From: Craspedostauros australis
Lineage: Eukaryota > Bacillariophyta > Bacillariophyceae > Mastogloiales > Achnanthaceae
DNA length: 64,000 bases
Assembly (NCBI GenBank): GCA_026770025.1
Contig: JAMXDE010000041.1
Coordinates: forward strand, 496,001 to 560,000
Direction: 5' to 3'
Shown here one piece after another: positions 42,293-52,855 of this stretch. Every line of letters starts with the position of its first letter. The first letter of the stretch is position 1. The notes beneath the pieces were generated by a model. It made no database searches, was not told the DNA's origin, and saw only the letters and a program-made list of their open reading frames with translations. Made by a program: the position numbers and the translations under genes.

Positions 42293-44942
42293 TCACTTCT
42301 TTCCATGGTATATATCCCAATGATCCCTACAGATATAGACTTGGCAGAAGCTATACATCCTGGTAACCCGTTTAGGTTTGGTTCCCTCCTTGCCAGAAAG
42401 TCTTGCATTTGCAGCCAGAAATGCACAGTATCTGCACGTTTTTGCCCAATCTCCTTTCACAATAACTTGCTCATGTTCTCTGTCTTCTCCCATCAATCTT
42501 GCTTCTGGGAGGGTGGGGGCATTTGTGCTCATTCTGTGCCTTGTCACTATGAGTCTAGGTGCCTGGGAAGACGATCTTGTGCCCCTTGAACTCGATGTGG
42601 ATGACTTCCTCACAAGGGCTTCCACCATCTCCAGCATGAATTCTTTTTGGGGCAACCTCTCCTCTTTGTCTGCCAGATGACAATGACTGATCCATGCGTT
42701 CACTCTGAGGATATCCAGGAAATGGAACATGAGTGGCATCCATATCCTCCTGCACCGCATGTTTGGACAATGATATGATATGAGCTGATCACATTGGTCA
42801 ACCCCACCCATCCAGTGATTGTATTCATTGATCATTTTGGGAATGCGGATTCTTGCATTCCAATCATCCCCCCACACCTTCTTGAGATGCTTCTTGTTGA
42901 TCCGTGTCTCTCTTGGCTTGTGACGATCATGAACAACTGTCTCATTTCCATAGTGAACCATGCTCACCATCAGGACAATGTTGTTGTCCACCCACCAAGT
43001 CACCACATGCTCATTTGGTTCAATCCAGATGTACAGACTGTTGAACCTGTCATCCTCCACCTCCTTAACTGCCTTTGGAGGAAATCCGGTCTGATTGCGT
43101 GCTGTGCCCAAAATGCCAATGCCTATCTGCCTTGACTGCTGGAGAACCATCTTGGTGGTGAAGAAGTTGTCCATGGTGACCACATGATGATGCCTTCGAT
43201 CAAATTCATTCATCAACTCCTCCACAGTGTTGTTGATTCTTGTGGTCTTGTCAAGTCGACCTGCTGGTAGGATATTAGCGCAACGCTATATTCCTAACAA
43301 TAGCGACACCCGTCGACCAATCAGAAATCTTCACTTTTCTTACCTTTTCCGTTCCGAACGGAAATTCTGGTAAAAATTCCGTTGTGTCAATTTTGTGTCA
43401 CATTTCGCGTCGCAAGAACCGTTTTCCCGTCAATCCCAGTTCCAACATGTCGCGGAAATGAATTTCTTGCCAAGATGAACCACTCTGTCCAATCAGGACA
43501 GACTTCCGTCTTGGGTCCAATAAATACGGAACCGTCCCCAACCTTCTTGAGTGAATACAATCAATCGTCTGATCGTTCTACTCGCAACATCGTGAGGAGT
43601 TGCACACTACAACACGGCGTATCGCGGTGTTTGTTTTCTGACTTTTGCAAATCCGAACCCACGCAGTAACACGCACATTTGTTGTGTTGTCTCCGTGTTA
43701 TATTCCATCTGCAATTGCATGAGACCTGCAAGTTGCCTCTCATGCTCACAGTTCCAAGATCTCAATCTTTGGAGCTTGACAGTCTTCATCTACTCATACG
43801 AATAACACACTAATCAAACAATCATCCTCACCAACAACCACGAATTGATCACTCTGCGTTTTTGGTGTGGTACGCTACCCATATTCAATTTCGCTCTATC
43901 ATAGGATATGGTACATGAACCCAGTGCTTGAACAACACAGTGCAAAGAATTTGAAGCTTTCTTTGATTGGCTTCATCTTCATCCTGTGTGTCTGTGCAGA
44001 ATGACCTTTGAACCGCACCATCATTTTGTCAATGGCGCATGCAGAGCCTGGTCTTGTACAGATGCGTTGGGCCACTTGATTGGTATGGTTGGGGAGTGAC
44101 TGCACCTTCCTGTACCATGATTGGCTCAACTGAACACTGCTGCCCTCCTTCTTGGCCTTCTTTTGTGCTGGCAGCTTTGTATTGGAGGCTCCGGTATCCT
44201 TGGACTCTGCACTGTTCAACTTCAATGAAGCTGTGCTGATGGATGATAGCTCACTTTGTGATGCAATGGTGGTACTGTCTGCACTCTTCTGCATATCATC
44301 TTCATTGACATTGAAGTTGATGGGTGTGGTGGAAGATGCTGAAGATCCGTTGTCATCATCTGGAAGCTCTGCAGTGAAATGGATATGCTGGAAGATGATG
44401 TCATATCGATTCCTGCTCAGGTGGGTCATGAGTGTGTTAGTAGGGACGGATACGCAGGTGCCACACCAATAGTCCCTTTTTGATGGTGCGTTCCATACTC
44501 CCATGTAGTAGTACATTGCCAGGAATATGTACAGCTTGGAAATTGTGATGGCATTGGTCATGCTGCCGCTCTTCTGCAGATGCTTGTTTGAATGCCGTTG
44601 GATTCTTTCCATCAATGTATGTGGAAAAATGATCTCGAGAAGGCTGTCCACTGTGGTCTTCAAATTCCGAATGCCAGCAAATCTTGGCTTGTGATTTCCA
44701 ATGGGTAGGGGCGTGTATGGAGGAGGAACCATGGGATGAAGAGGTACTGGAGGACTGGCAATTTTGTCCTCTGGGGAGGCTGCATGACAGGAATCCCAGG
44801 GTGGCTTGGTGGATTCTTTGGAGCAGACAACGGTATTGCGCCTGGATTGCCCATCTGTTGGTGTTGGGAATGGAGGGAAGTTCAGTTGCGGAATGGTTCT
44901 CTGGTTGCTGCCATCCCTAGTGAAGCATGCACAACCCTCCAA
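42293..44942 (-). pseudogene. piggyBac-like transposase split by a 626-bp insertion
   Basis: The N-terminal part (44942 to about 43902) and C-terminal part (about 43275 to 42293) share a frame across the insertion, making about 671 aa. The N-part shows YWCGTCVSVP, the first catalytic Asp305 in AIDKMMVRFKG and MKMKPIKESFKFF. The C-part shows VVTMDNFFTT, VDNNIVLMVS and MGGVDQCDQ, giving the Asp residues typical of DDE_Tnp_1_7, then a C-terminal Cys/His cluster (CRYCAF, YICRDHWDIYH). A TGA at 44949 closes the same frame upstream, so a longer original N-terminus is possible. Apart from the insertion no catalytic residue seems lost. Confidence 0.85.
43276..43901. mobile_element. 626-bp non-autonomous insertion with 8-bp target duplication
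   Basis: Bordered by TAGGATAT at 43268-43275 and 43902-43909. No coding capacity; it contains a CCAAT box-like site, a short palindrome (TTCCGTTCCGAACGGAA) and an AATAAATA stretch. Eight-bp duplications fit hAT-type or similar cut-and-paste elements, but clear inverted ends are not visible. Confidence 0.8.
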
Positions 44943-44948
44943 GTTTCC

Positions 44949-46196
44949 TCATGTGGTGGTGCTGTCTGTGGAGAACTCTGGTGTAGTACTGCTGTTGGTG
45001 TAGGATTTTCGTGTTGGCGAAGGGATGGGGCTGACTGTGCTGCCATTTGTGGCATCATCATGGCAGGACTGATGGTTGGCATCAATGTTCAATGAGGAAG
45101 CAGTGGTATCCAAAGCAGGCAGATCAGGATTGCCCCAGATGTTGCTGGTGTTGCAGGATTCATTGTTTCCAAGGAAGTCTCTGTAGGTTGGACTTTGCTC
45201 AGAATTAGATGTGCTGTTGTTGTCTCCAAAGAAGATGGCAGAGGAAGGCACACCATTCAGGAATATGATATGTGGCCGTGAGCTGCTGTAGGGTGACCTG
45301 TTGTATGCAAGGGGCTTGTGTGCAGGCAAGGATGGCAATGTGCCTGTGGGGGTGTGCACTTTTGTGATGGCTTTTTTGGGGGGTCGACCATGATGTGACT
45401 TGGACTGATGTGATCTGATGCTGTGATGTTGCAATGCCACGATGCTGTGATGCCACGATGATGTGATGCTGCAATTCCACGATGCTGTGATGCTGCAACA
45501 ATGTTGTGATCCTGCGATGATGTGATGTTGCAATGATGTGATGCCATGATGGTGTGATCCTGCAATGCCGCTACACTGTGACGTTTCAATGCCGCAATGC
45601 TGTGATGCTGCGATGCCACGATGCCATGATGGCTCAATGCCACAACGCTGTGATGCTACGATGCTGTGATCCTGCGATGTTGCGATGATGTGATTCCATG
45701 ATGTCGCGATGCCACGACGCTGTGATGCTGCGATGTCGCGATGATGCGATGCCGTGATGGTGCAATGCCGCGACGCTGTGATGCAGCGATGCTGTGATCG
45801 TGCGATGTTGTGATTATGCGATGTTGCGATGCAGCCATCCTGTGATGTTGCCATGCTGCGATATTGCCATGCTGCGATATTGCCATGCTGCGATATTGCC
45901 ATGCTGTGATGCTCACATGATGCCATGCTCACATGATGTGATGCTGGTTGCATGGTAAGAGAAGCAGGCACCGCAACCTGCAAGCATTGCATTGGGAGGA
46001 AGAGGCATGCCGATTCGCAACAGCAAAGGTATGACGCTCGGGTGTTGGCGAGGAAGCAAATTCGAAAAACGAAAATGCGACCTCGCCAATTTGGCGATTC
46101 GCGTCTCGCCAATGGATTGAGCGACAGTCCCGCAGCTCGAAATTGATTCACGAGTACTTTAGGCGACGATATTAACCTAACGACAGTAAAAGACAT
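44949..46196 (-). other. Low-complexity 5' part of the piggyBac-like element
   Basis: A frame of 415 codons is open here, in the same frame as the transposase but separated by TGA at 44949. Its middle is a translated minisatellite; 45000-45390 encodes a Ser/Thr/Asn-rich stretch that may be an old N-terminus. I do not call it a gene. Confidence 0.4.
45395..45945 (-). repeat. GATGCTGTGATG-type minisatellite
   Basis: About 550 bp of degenerate units such as GATGCTGTGATGCCACGATG, mostly 8-bp and multiples (TGATGCTG, CGATGCCA, CGATATTGCCATGCTG). On the minus strand it reads as His/Ser/Ala/Ile repeats. Confidence 0.85.
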
Positions 46197-46313
46197 ATGA
46201 ATGTAGTAGCATGGTTGGAAAGAAGAGCTCGAGAGGATTCAGAATATGTAAAGAAAAGAGGTTCCCACTCATAGGCGTTGGGGTCGAAAGTTGGAATAAC
46301 TGATTATGAAATT

Positions 46314-46350
46314 TTTATTGCCCAATTATTGGGCGTTGGGTCGTTAAGGG
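46314..46350 (-). repeat. Right TIR of the piggyBac-like element
   Basis: Reverse complement begins CCCTTAACGACCCAACGCCC and contains GCCCAATAATTGGGC, matching the left end apart from a 5-bp gap and a few changes. Confidence 0.8.
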
Positions 46351-46622
46351 ATAGTACGCGACTTCGCTGAATGGGGTCTTACAGGCTCGATGCATTTTCT
46401 GTTCTCTGCGGGTAGTATGGCTAAGTGGATTCACCAGTCCCGAAAAATTCCTCACGGATATCTTTCGTGCTTTGCACTCGAGTTTAGGGCTCCTCCGCAT
46501 TCGTTTAGAGTGAGACACGTGATTGTGCAGAACCTCTCGAATTTGGAATGCCACATCTGATGGCACGCGGATCTCTTTGTCCCGCCACTCCATGGTGCAT
46601 ATCCACTGCCCGTAATGGCGAT

Positions 46623-47510
46623 TCAGACAGCAATGCAGTTCGTCAGGTTGCAGCATTGAGAACAGCAAGTACAGTCAACTTGAAAGAAGAGCTTGTTCTC
46701 CAGACAATCGGCTGATGCAAATGTGTTTGGCAGCTGACATATCACGTCATCGAATCGGGTGTTGTCGAAGAAATTGGCTGCCAAGTCGAGCACCGTGAGG
46801 GTGTCGGCCAAGTTGGCGAGTGTCGTAGGAATGGGGCCCCTGAGCGCGTTGAAGTCTACCGTTTGCATGAAGTGCAGGGGATGGTTTGAATTGCGATGTC
46901 ATGGAATGTGGAGTACAGGAGAGTTTGCAATGTGGTGTGGAGATGTGAGCATATCATGGAGTGATGGTGTGCTGGATACAAGTGGAAAGGGGAAATGTTG
47001 CAGAGAAGAAGATGGACATAGCGGCGGTTTTCACTTACAGAGATCGAGAAGCGTGAGCTTTGAGAATAGCCCAAGTTCGGAGGGGATTTTTCCCGTGAAA
47101 ACGTTGCGCCCTGGGGGCCAAATAGTAAAACGCGGACATGCATAGACATGTATACACACAATGGATGCGGCGTAGATGTGGTCGTACGGGTGAAGGCAAG
47201 ATGAAATGGATAGTGTGAGAGTGGAGGTGTCTGCGTCACTCTGTCAAATGGAGATGGATGCAATTGGACGAAGCGCAATGAAAAGAAGGCAACCATCTTG
47301 CCAATACCCCAGTGGCACAGGCTTGCCGCACGTACTCAAATCCAAGCTCTCCAAGTCGGTCAAACGCCCCATCGTAGATGGGATGCTATCCGTCATGGAT
47401 GTATTCGCTACGCTCAAAAGCGGGAGTGCCAAAGTTTTTTCCATGTGCAGAAATTGGTGGTGCGAGAGTGCATGCATCGCGCGCATGTATTACAATCATA
47501 TGGCGTGCAC

Positions 47511-47550
<40 letters not shown>

Positions 47551-49761
47551 GAGGGCACGTTTGCGGCGAAGGGCAGTTGAGACACTGTTCAAGCCTCCGA
47601 GTTGGCGTAAGTGCTGAACCGCCCGCTCGCCCACAAGTGCGACATGGCAACATGCCGTTCTTTGTACTTACTCATTGTGATTGATGTCAGACGGGTGGCG
47701 AGGCCAATCTCTGTTGGTATGGCTCCCAGCAACGAGGGTTGAGATACTGAAGATGGACGAGGAACAAGCAATAAAGAGACACAGAGATAGAGAGAAAGTG
47801 CGAGACAAAGAAAGGAATGGACGAGCCGGGGAAGCGCGCGAATTGCAAGGCATGTGGTGAGCCTCGATCTGCCGTGCAACACATGATGCATCGCACGAGT
47901 GCAGAACGAGCGCACCTCTTCAGCTCGGCACTGAGATCCCGTCAACGATGAAGAACTTACTGATCCTGAAGTGATTCAATACAGTTTCGTCATCTCCACA
48001 AGCATCCATCCATCTGCATACCGGCAAGTCCGAGAGCCAAGCGTTGTCTTCGGGTGCCAGATCATTTTCCCATTTGCTTGATGAGAAGAAAAAGAGCGCC
48101 GAAACGTATCGTTCAATGAGGACGGAAATGGAAGTGTTCGTGAAGTCCAGCTTTGCTGGGTCATCGTCGGCCATCCACGTCAAGGTTTGGAATGGCTTGG
48201 AATTCTGATCGATCGCTGTGGCGTCGCTGGAATCACCACCAGTCAACGACGGAGGTAGGAACTGGATGCCGATGCTCTGTTCGTGTTCATGAAATCTCTC
48301 AACCAAGTCGTCGAAACGAGAGACGGTTGGTGCTGATGTTGGTGATGGTGTTGGCGGGATTGTCGGTACCGCGGCAGTGCCATTCTGGCTGTCATCAGTA
48401 CTGTTGCCGTTGTCTGACACTCTCAGCACCACTCCAACGATTATTACAGCCAACACGAACGCACTTCCGATCAGGACGACGGGTAGATTGCGTCGCGACA
48501 CACCGCACACGTTGCGGTCCTCTTCACCCTCCGAGCTGTCGTCGGACACCGCATCAGCTTGCACGATGATGGCTGTCGACTGCGCACTGACCGTTTGTCG
48601 CAGCTGCTTCTGTTCCTCCTCCCACTCCCGTCGGAGCTCTTCGATTCGGAGCTGCGGTCTGGACGACATTCTCTTCACCAACTCTGCACACAGGATGGTC
48701 GGTGTTCCGTCCGCGGTGGTGGCCACTACCATATCCCCACCAGATTTCGAAGGAGGTGCAGTTTCATCGTCATCATGACGAAGTCCGCGCTCTGGATCTG
48801 TTCCTGCATCATTTCCTTCGTCAGGACTGTCATCAAAATCTCCATCGCCAATCACGACGGTATTATCCATCATGGAATCGGCTCGTGCAACATCTGCACC
48901 ATGGGAAATGCCGATTCGAAAGGCGCCCGGCGTAGTATCGTCTTCATGGCTCGTGGTTCTCCGCAGTGGGACTTTGGGCGCGTCCGCTTGGGTGGAAGTG
49001 TTGGTTTCAGCTCGAGCCGAGGCAGTCCACGCTGCACCATGCTGCTCAAGCATGGAAAGGTGATGCTGCGACGGATCTTTTGCTTGTTGATGCGGTGCAG
49101 GTTGCATTTTCTCAGCCTCATCCGCATCCGACAATCTGTCCCCCGATTTCATCATGGAGTTGGTTGTTGATGTCGACGTCTTGGGTGGTGGCAATGGCGT
49201 AGCCGATGCTGATAGTTTTGATGTTTTTTTGTCGATGTTCGCCTCTTGGGATCCTGTCGCCATTTCGTTCGGTGCATGCCGATTGCGTTGATCGCTCAGC
49301 TCGTACTCGTTCTCGTACTCGGCGCGTTGCCCGTCATCTCCAAGGTACACGCCATCGTCATCCGGTAGTGCTGCAGCGACGCGAGACTCTTCATAGTTGT
49401 CAACGCGTTCTTCGATAGCAGATTGCATCCACTCGGACAAGTCGGACTCACGGTTGGAAGTTCTGTCGACTACCGAGCTTTGTCGCGTGAATACATCTGT
49501 TGCTCTTCGGTGATGGTCCGAATCCAGCCACAACTGCTGCGACGGCTCTCGCGTTGGGTTGTTCTGCATTGCGCCTCCAGCAGCGGATTTCGGGCTTCTC
49601 GTCTGTGTGGGAGCAACACGGACGCCGTCGTTGTCATTTTCAACACCATCGTCGTCGATGCCGTCCACACTCGATCCGAGTTGATGCGTCCGAAGCCACC
49701 GAACCGATCTCGGCCGTTCGCCATTGTCGCTCATGGCGTTGCGGCTGAGGTTTGACTGCAC
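46623..49761 (-). CDS. Single-pass LRR receptor-like protein 3
   Basis: Five exons on the minus strand: 49761-47961, 47746-47672, 47407-47336, 47110-47039 and 46855-46623. Total 2253 nt, 750 aa, all junctions phase 1; three donors are GTAAGT and one is GTACGT. The cytosolic N-part (1-423) is Asp/Ser/Glu-rich with a short coiled coil (RIEELRREWEEEQKQLR) and a juxtamembrane CGVSRR. The membrane helix is at about 424-447. A short TIPPTPSPTSAPT stalk, a DACGD-containing N-cap and about five LRRs follow (for example IPSTMGRLTDLESLDL). The C-cap has CTCCSQCC. LRR exons are 75, 72 and 72 nt. Ligand and partners are unknown. It is separated from the other two family members by 33 kb of mostly mobile DNA. 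Confidence 0.86.
47513..47547 (+). repeat. GA dinucleotide microsatellite
   Basis: About 17 GA units in the intron between exons 2 and 3 of LRR gene 3. Confidence 0.9.
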
Positions 49762-51004
49762 TTCGTCCTGATTGGAGAACTGGTTGCCTGCGCTTGCTTA
49801 TGGTAGAAGCCGTTGCTCGTGAGCTTCGGCGTGACACTCGTATCCTCCTCGATGTCCCAACCACGCCGCAACTCGGCTTGGCTCAGCTGAGCTGATCTGA
49901 TCTGATCTGATCTGAAGCATCCAATGGCAGGACCGAGCTCGAGAGAGTCGCTCATGGCCTCTTCTCTTGCTGTTCTCACTGCTTCGTGGGTGCTATTCTC
50001 ACTGCTTCGTGGGTGCTATTCTCGCTGATTCGTGATGATCGGTGGAGGCGTGACTCCACATCAGCCGCTTCCGATCCATTTCTCTTTGTGGGTGCGAAGC
50101 GCACCGTTGTTGATGTTCTTTGTTGGATTCTCACAAAAGTGATGGAGAAACGAATCCAGGCGTAACAACCTTGGGGAATTGTGAGCCTCTTCCAGTACTT
50201 CTGGCTTGGGGAGAGAATCCGATGAATCGTGAGTACTACACAGGCATGTCTACATCGTACGCTAATAGAGATCATACGAGATCTCCCCTTGATCGGTTGA
50301 TGAGATCTATTCAAATGAGGGCACATACTCGTTCATCAAGAGAGCAGAGGAGGATGCTTCTCGCAACTGCATTTGACAGTCAGAGTCACCAGGTGGAAGG
50401 ATAGCAACAGACCTGTGCAATCACAGTGTCGTAAGCTGCTGGTTGTTGCTGCTGCTGCTGCAAGGATTGCGTTCTAATCCCGTTCCACCCTGTGTCTCCA
50501 GAGGCATCAGTGGATCAATCCAACCCGCGATCTGCAGTATCTCACTCACTTTCAAGAGCTCTGAAGAAAGTACCAGCCGAGAGAGATGAGGGCAAAAGAT
50601 GACAGCGTTCTTCGGGAATCGTTGCATTGCAGTTGCACGCCCTCCAGCCACCAGAATCACACATAAAGTCACCAGCATGGCGTTCTCGTGAATGGATTGT
50701 CTCGATGCCTCCCCTCCACCTGCTTTTCCCCCCTCGATCTCGTTCCACCTTGATCTCAGGTGATGTGATCAAAGCCAACGCATCAAGATTCGTGGGGCAA
50801 TCAAACGGGAACGGTTTCTGGCGCCCACGGAACCTTCAGTACTGTTCCTGTTTGCTCTCTGCCTCCTTCACGCGTTTGTGGCAACAACGAAAAGAAAATC
50901 CAGGAACATGGTTTTGTTCGTGGCGTTTCCGTTCTTGTTGCAACCGCGCGAGTCCCGACTCGTGACTCATCGCTTCTCGTGCGACGCGCAGCATACTTCT
51001 CTAT
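49762..51004. other. Upstream region of LRR gene 3
   Basis: 1.24 kb with no supported gene. It includes four TGATC repeats near 49897-49916, a 23-bp duplicated CTATTCTCACTGCTTCGTGGG stretch near 49970-50020 and a GCTGCT run near 50446. Confidence 0.5.
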
Positions 51005-51165
51005 GAGCCCCCCGAGTGAGTCGATCAAGACTTTGAAATAGACCTCGCAACTTTTTTCCTGCGATTTCAAAACTAAGTACATATTCCCAATCCTCGTAGA
51101 TCTAAAACATATACCAATCCATTCCAGATCTGAGGTTGGCCGTATTTTAAGTTTTATGGACCGAT
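51005..51165 (+). repeat. Left TIR of the 6.05-kb transposon
   Basis: Aligns to the reverse complement of 56898-57057. The outer 33 bp differ at one position; the inner part is gapped and about 60-70 percent alike by eye. Confidence 0.85.
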
Positions 51166-52855
51166 GGATGTGCGCATTTTTCGATCTCTTTCGGGTTTCA
51201 GCTGTTTGGCTACGACTACATCGATCCAACTTAACCCTTTGCTGTTCTTTGTTTCAGCAAGGTTGTTCCCATTTTGAATTGTTTAGTCTCTTTTTCAGGC
51301 GTTCCGATCAGAGCATCCAACACCCTGTCCACGATAGCGCTAGTTGTAGAGTTCTGGGAGAAGCGGCGGGTGCGCGTTTACGTCCAATCTACTCTGTGCG
51401 TGTCCAATCCGTCGTCGACGTCAGCAAACTGGCTGCTGCGTCATGAACCACCAATCACAGCACGATGTGCTAGGTTCTCACCAATGCCTTGTTGTGGTGG
51501 AATGGTTGAGTGAGGTTGGTACTCTCGAAGTGTTTTGTGTCATGCATTTTTCGTACGTGCGTTGCAATGTTTGACATTTACCTCAGCCCCCAGGATGCCC
51601 GACTGGCCGAGAGCGCCAAACTCGACACAAGAAGATGACAATGGCGGAACACCAAAAAAACATCACAATGGACACCCAACGGCATCGTCAGCGCCGCACC
51701 AACCAGCGGCCCAATGAAAAATCCAAGCACATCTCCGTCACCGCCATGCAACCCTTGGTGGGTGGACGAGCGGAGGCTGCGAGAGCGGTTGATTTGGGGC
51801 CGCCGCAGGCCTCCGCGCAAACGTCTCAAAATTGCGGCAGATTGGCTCGTTGGATGTAGCCTGTGTATTCCATGCACAGGCCACACCAACACCTGCGAAT
51901 GGGCAAGACGCATCCAGGAGGTCACCATCAAGGTCCCCACGAAGTTTGAGGCTCGGGAAGGACCGGGAAGGTGTCCGCGCGGAGGAATCAGTGGAGGGCA
52001 AGAGTTTTGTTGGGCGGATCGTGGCGAACCTGCCATGTGACTTTGGCAGTGAGGGGGCAGCATCATCAAGCTGCCCAATCTCCAAGTCACCCATACAAGA
52101 CCCGCGCGTCATCGCCTGAAGATGCACGTCGCGAAGTTCGAGCTGCTGCAACGGTCTGGAAGAGGCTGCGGCATCGAATGAGTGCATACCTGTCATTTTT
52201 GGTGGGGCACCGAAAACCAACAGGGCCATCACCAAATGGAGGTGTGCCATCGGGACCATCCACACCCAGCCCAGTCTGGATGCATCAGCATGTCGCCAGG
52301 TAGTGTGGGAATGCACGAGGGTCACGTGGAGGGGCTGAAAGGGTCCTGTGGATGAGATATGGATCCGTATCCATACCGCATCCGGCTTGCACTTCGTTTT
52401 TTGAAATCTTTCTTTTTCAGTGTATCAACACTTTGGGGTGTGCAATGTGGCAGAAATGTTCTGTCCTTCATGGAGTGGATAGCTGGGGAGCATACAGAGC
52501 CATTGTGGTGCGCAGTTTGAAGAAATACAACGATGATGATGATGATCATGGGTGCTGAGGGGAGGGCAACATTGTGCCATCCAGAATTTTTCGAATTCAC
52601 CACACAACTGTGTGGTGGTCAAACATGACAATAAAAACAATTTCTATGTCAATTTAACTTTGATATTCTGTATAACCTATAGTCAGGCGTCTGAATGCAA
52701 TGTTTAGATTTAATTGCAAACGATGTGTTGTTGAGATATAGCATGACAAGCAGATATTGGATGTGTTTTTTGGATGGCCTCTAGACTCGTTGTAGTAGCA
52801 TGGTCTGCCACCCACAAAACTCCACAACTCGTGTTATCGCGGCGATGCACATCCA
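51166..52855. other. Transposon interior without a recognised gene
   Basis: 1.7 kb between the left TIR and the transposase stop codon. The longest open frame is 195 codons on the minus strand (51738-52325), with no motif I know. Region 52620-52760 is AT-rich. Confidence 0.45.

Larger units (their letters stand above)
42131..46350 (-). mobile_element. piggyBac-like DNA transposon (DDE_Tnp_1_7), disrupted
   Basis: Ends are CCCTTTACGACC on the left and the inverted CCCTTAACGACC on the right. After a short gap both are followed by AACGCCCA...TGGGCAATA, itself a small palindrome. The transposase lies inside on the minus strand. The flanks read ATAT (left) and ATAG (right) instead of TTAA. Total 4220 bp including a 626-bp secondary insertion. 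Confidence 0.82.

Noticed and set aside
51738-52325. 195-codon minus-strand frame inside the 6.05-kb transposon
   Set aside because: A second transposon gene is possible, but I see no motif, and competing frames on the other strand are similar in quality.
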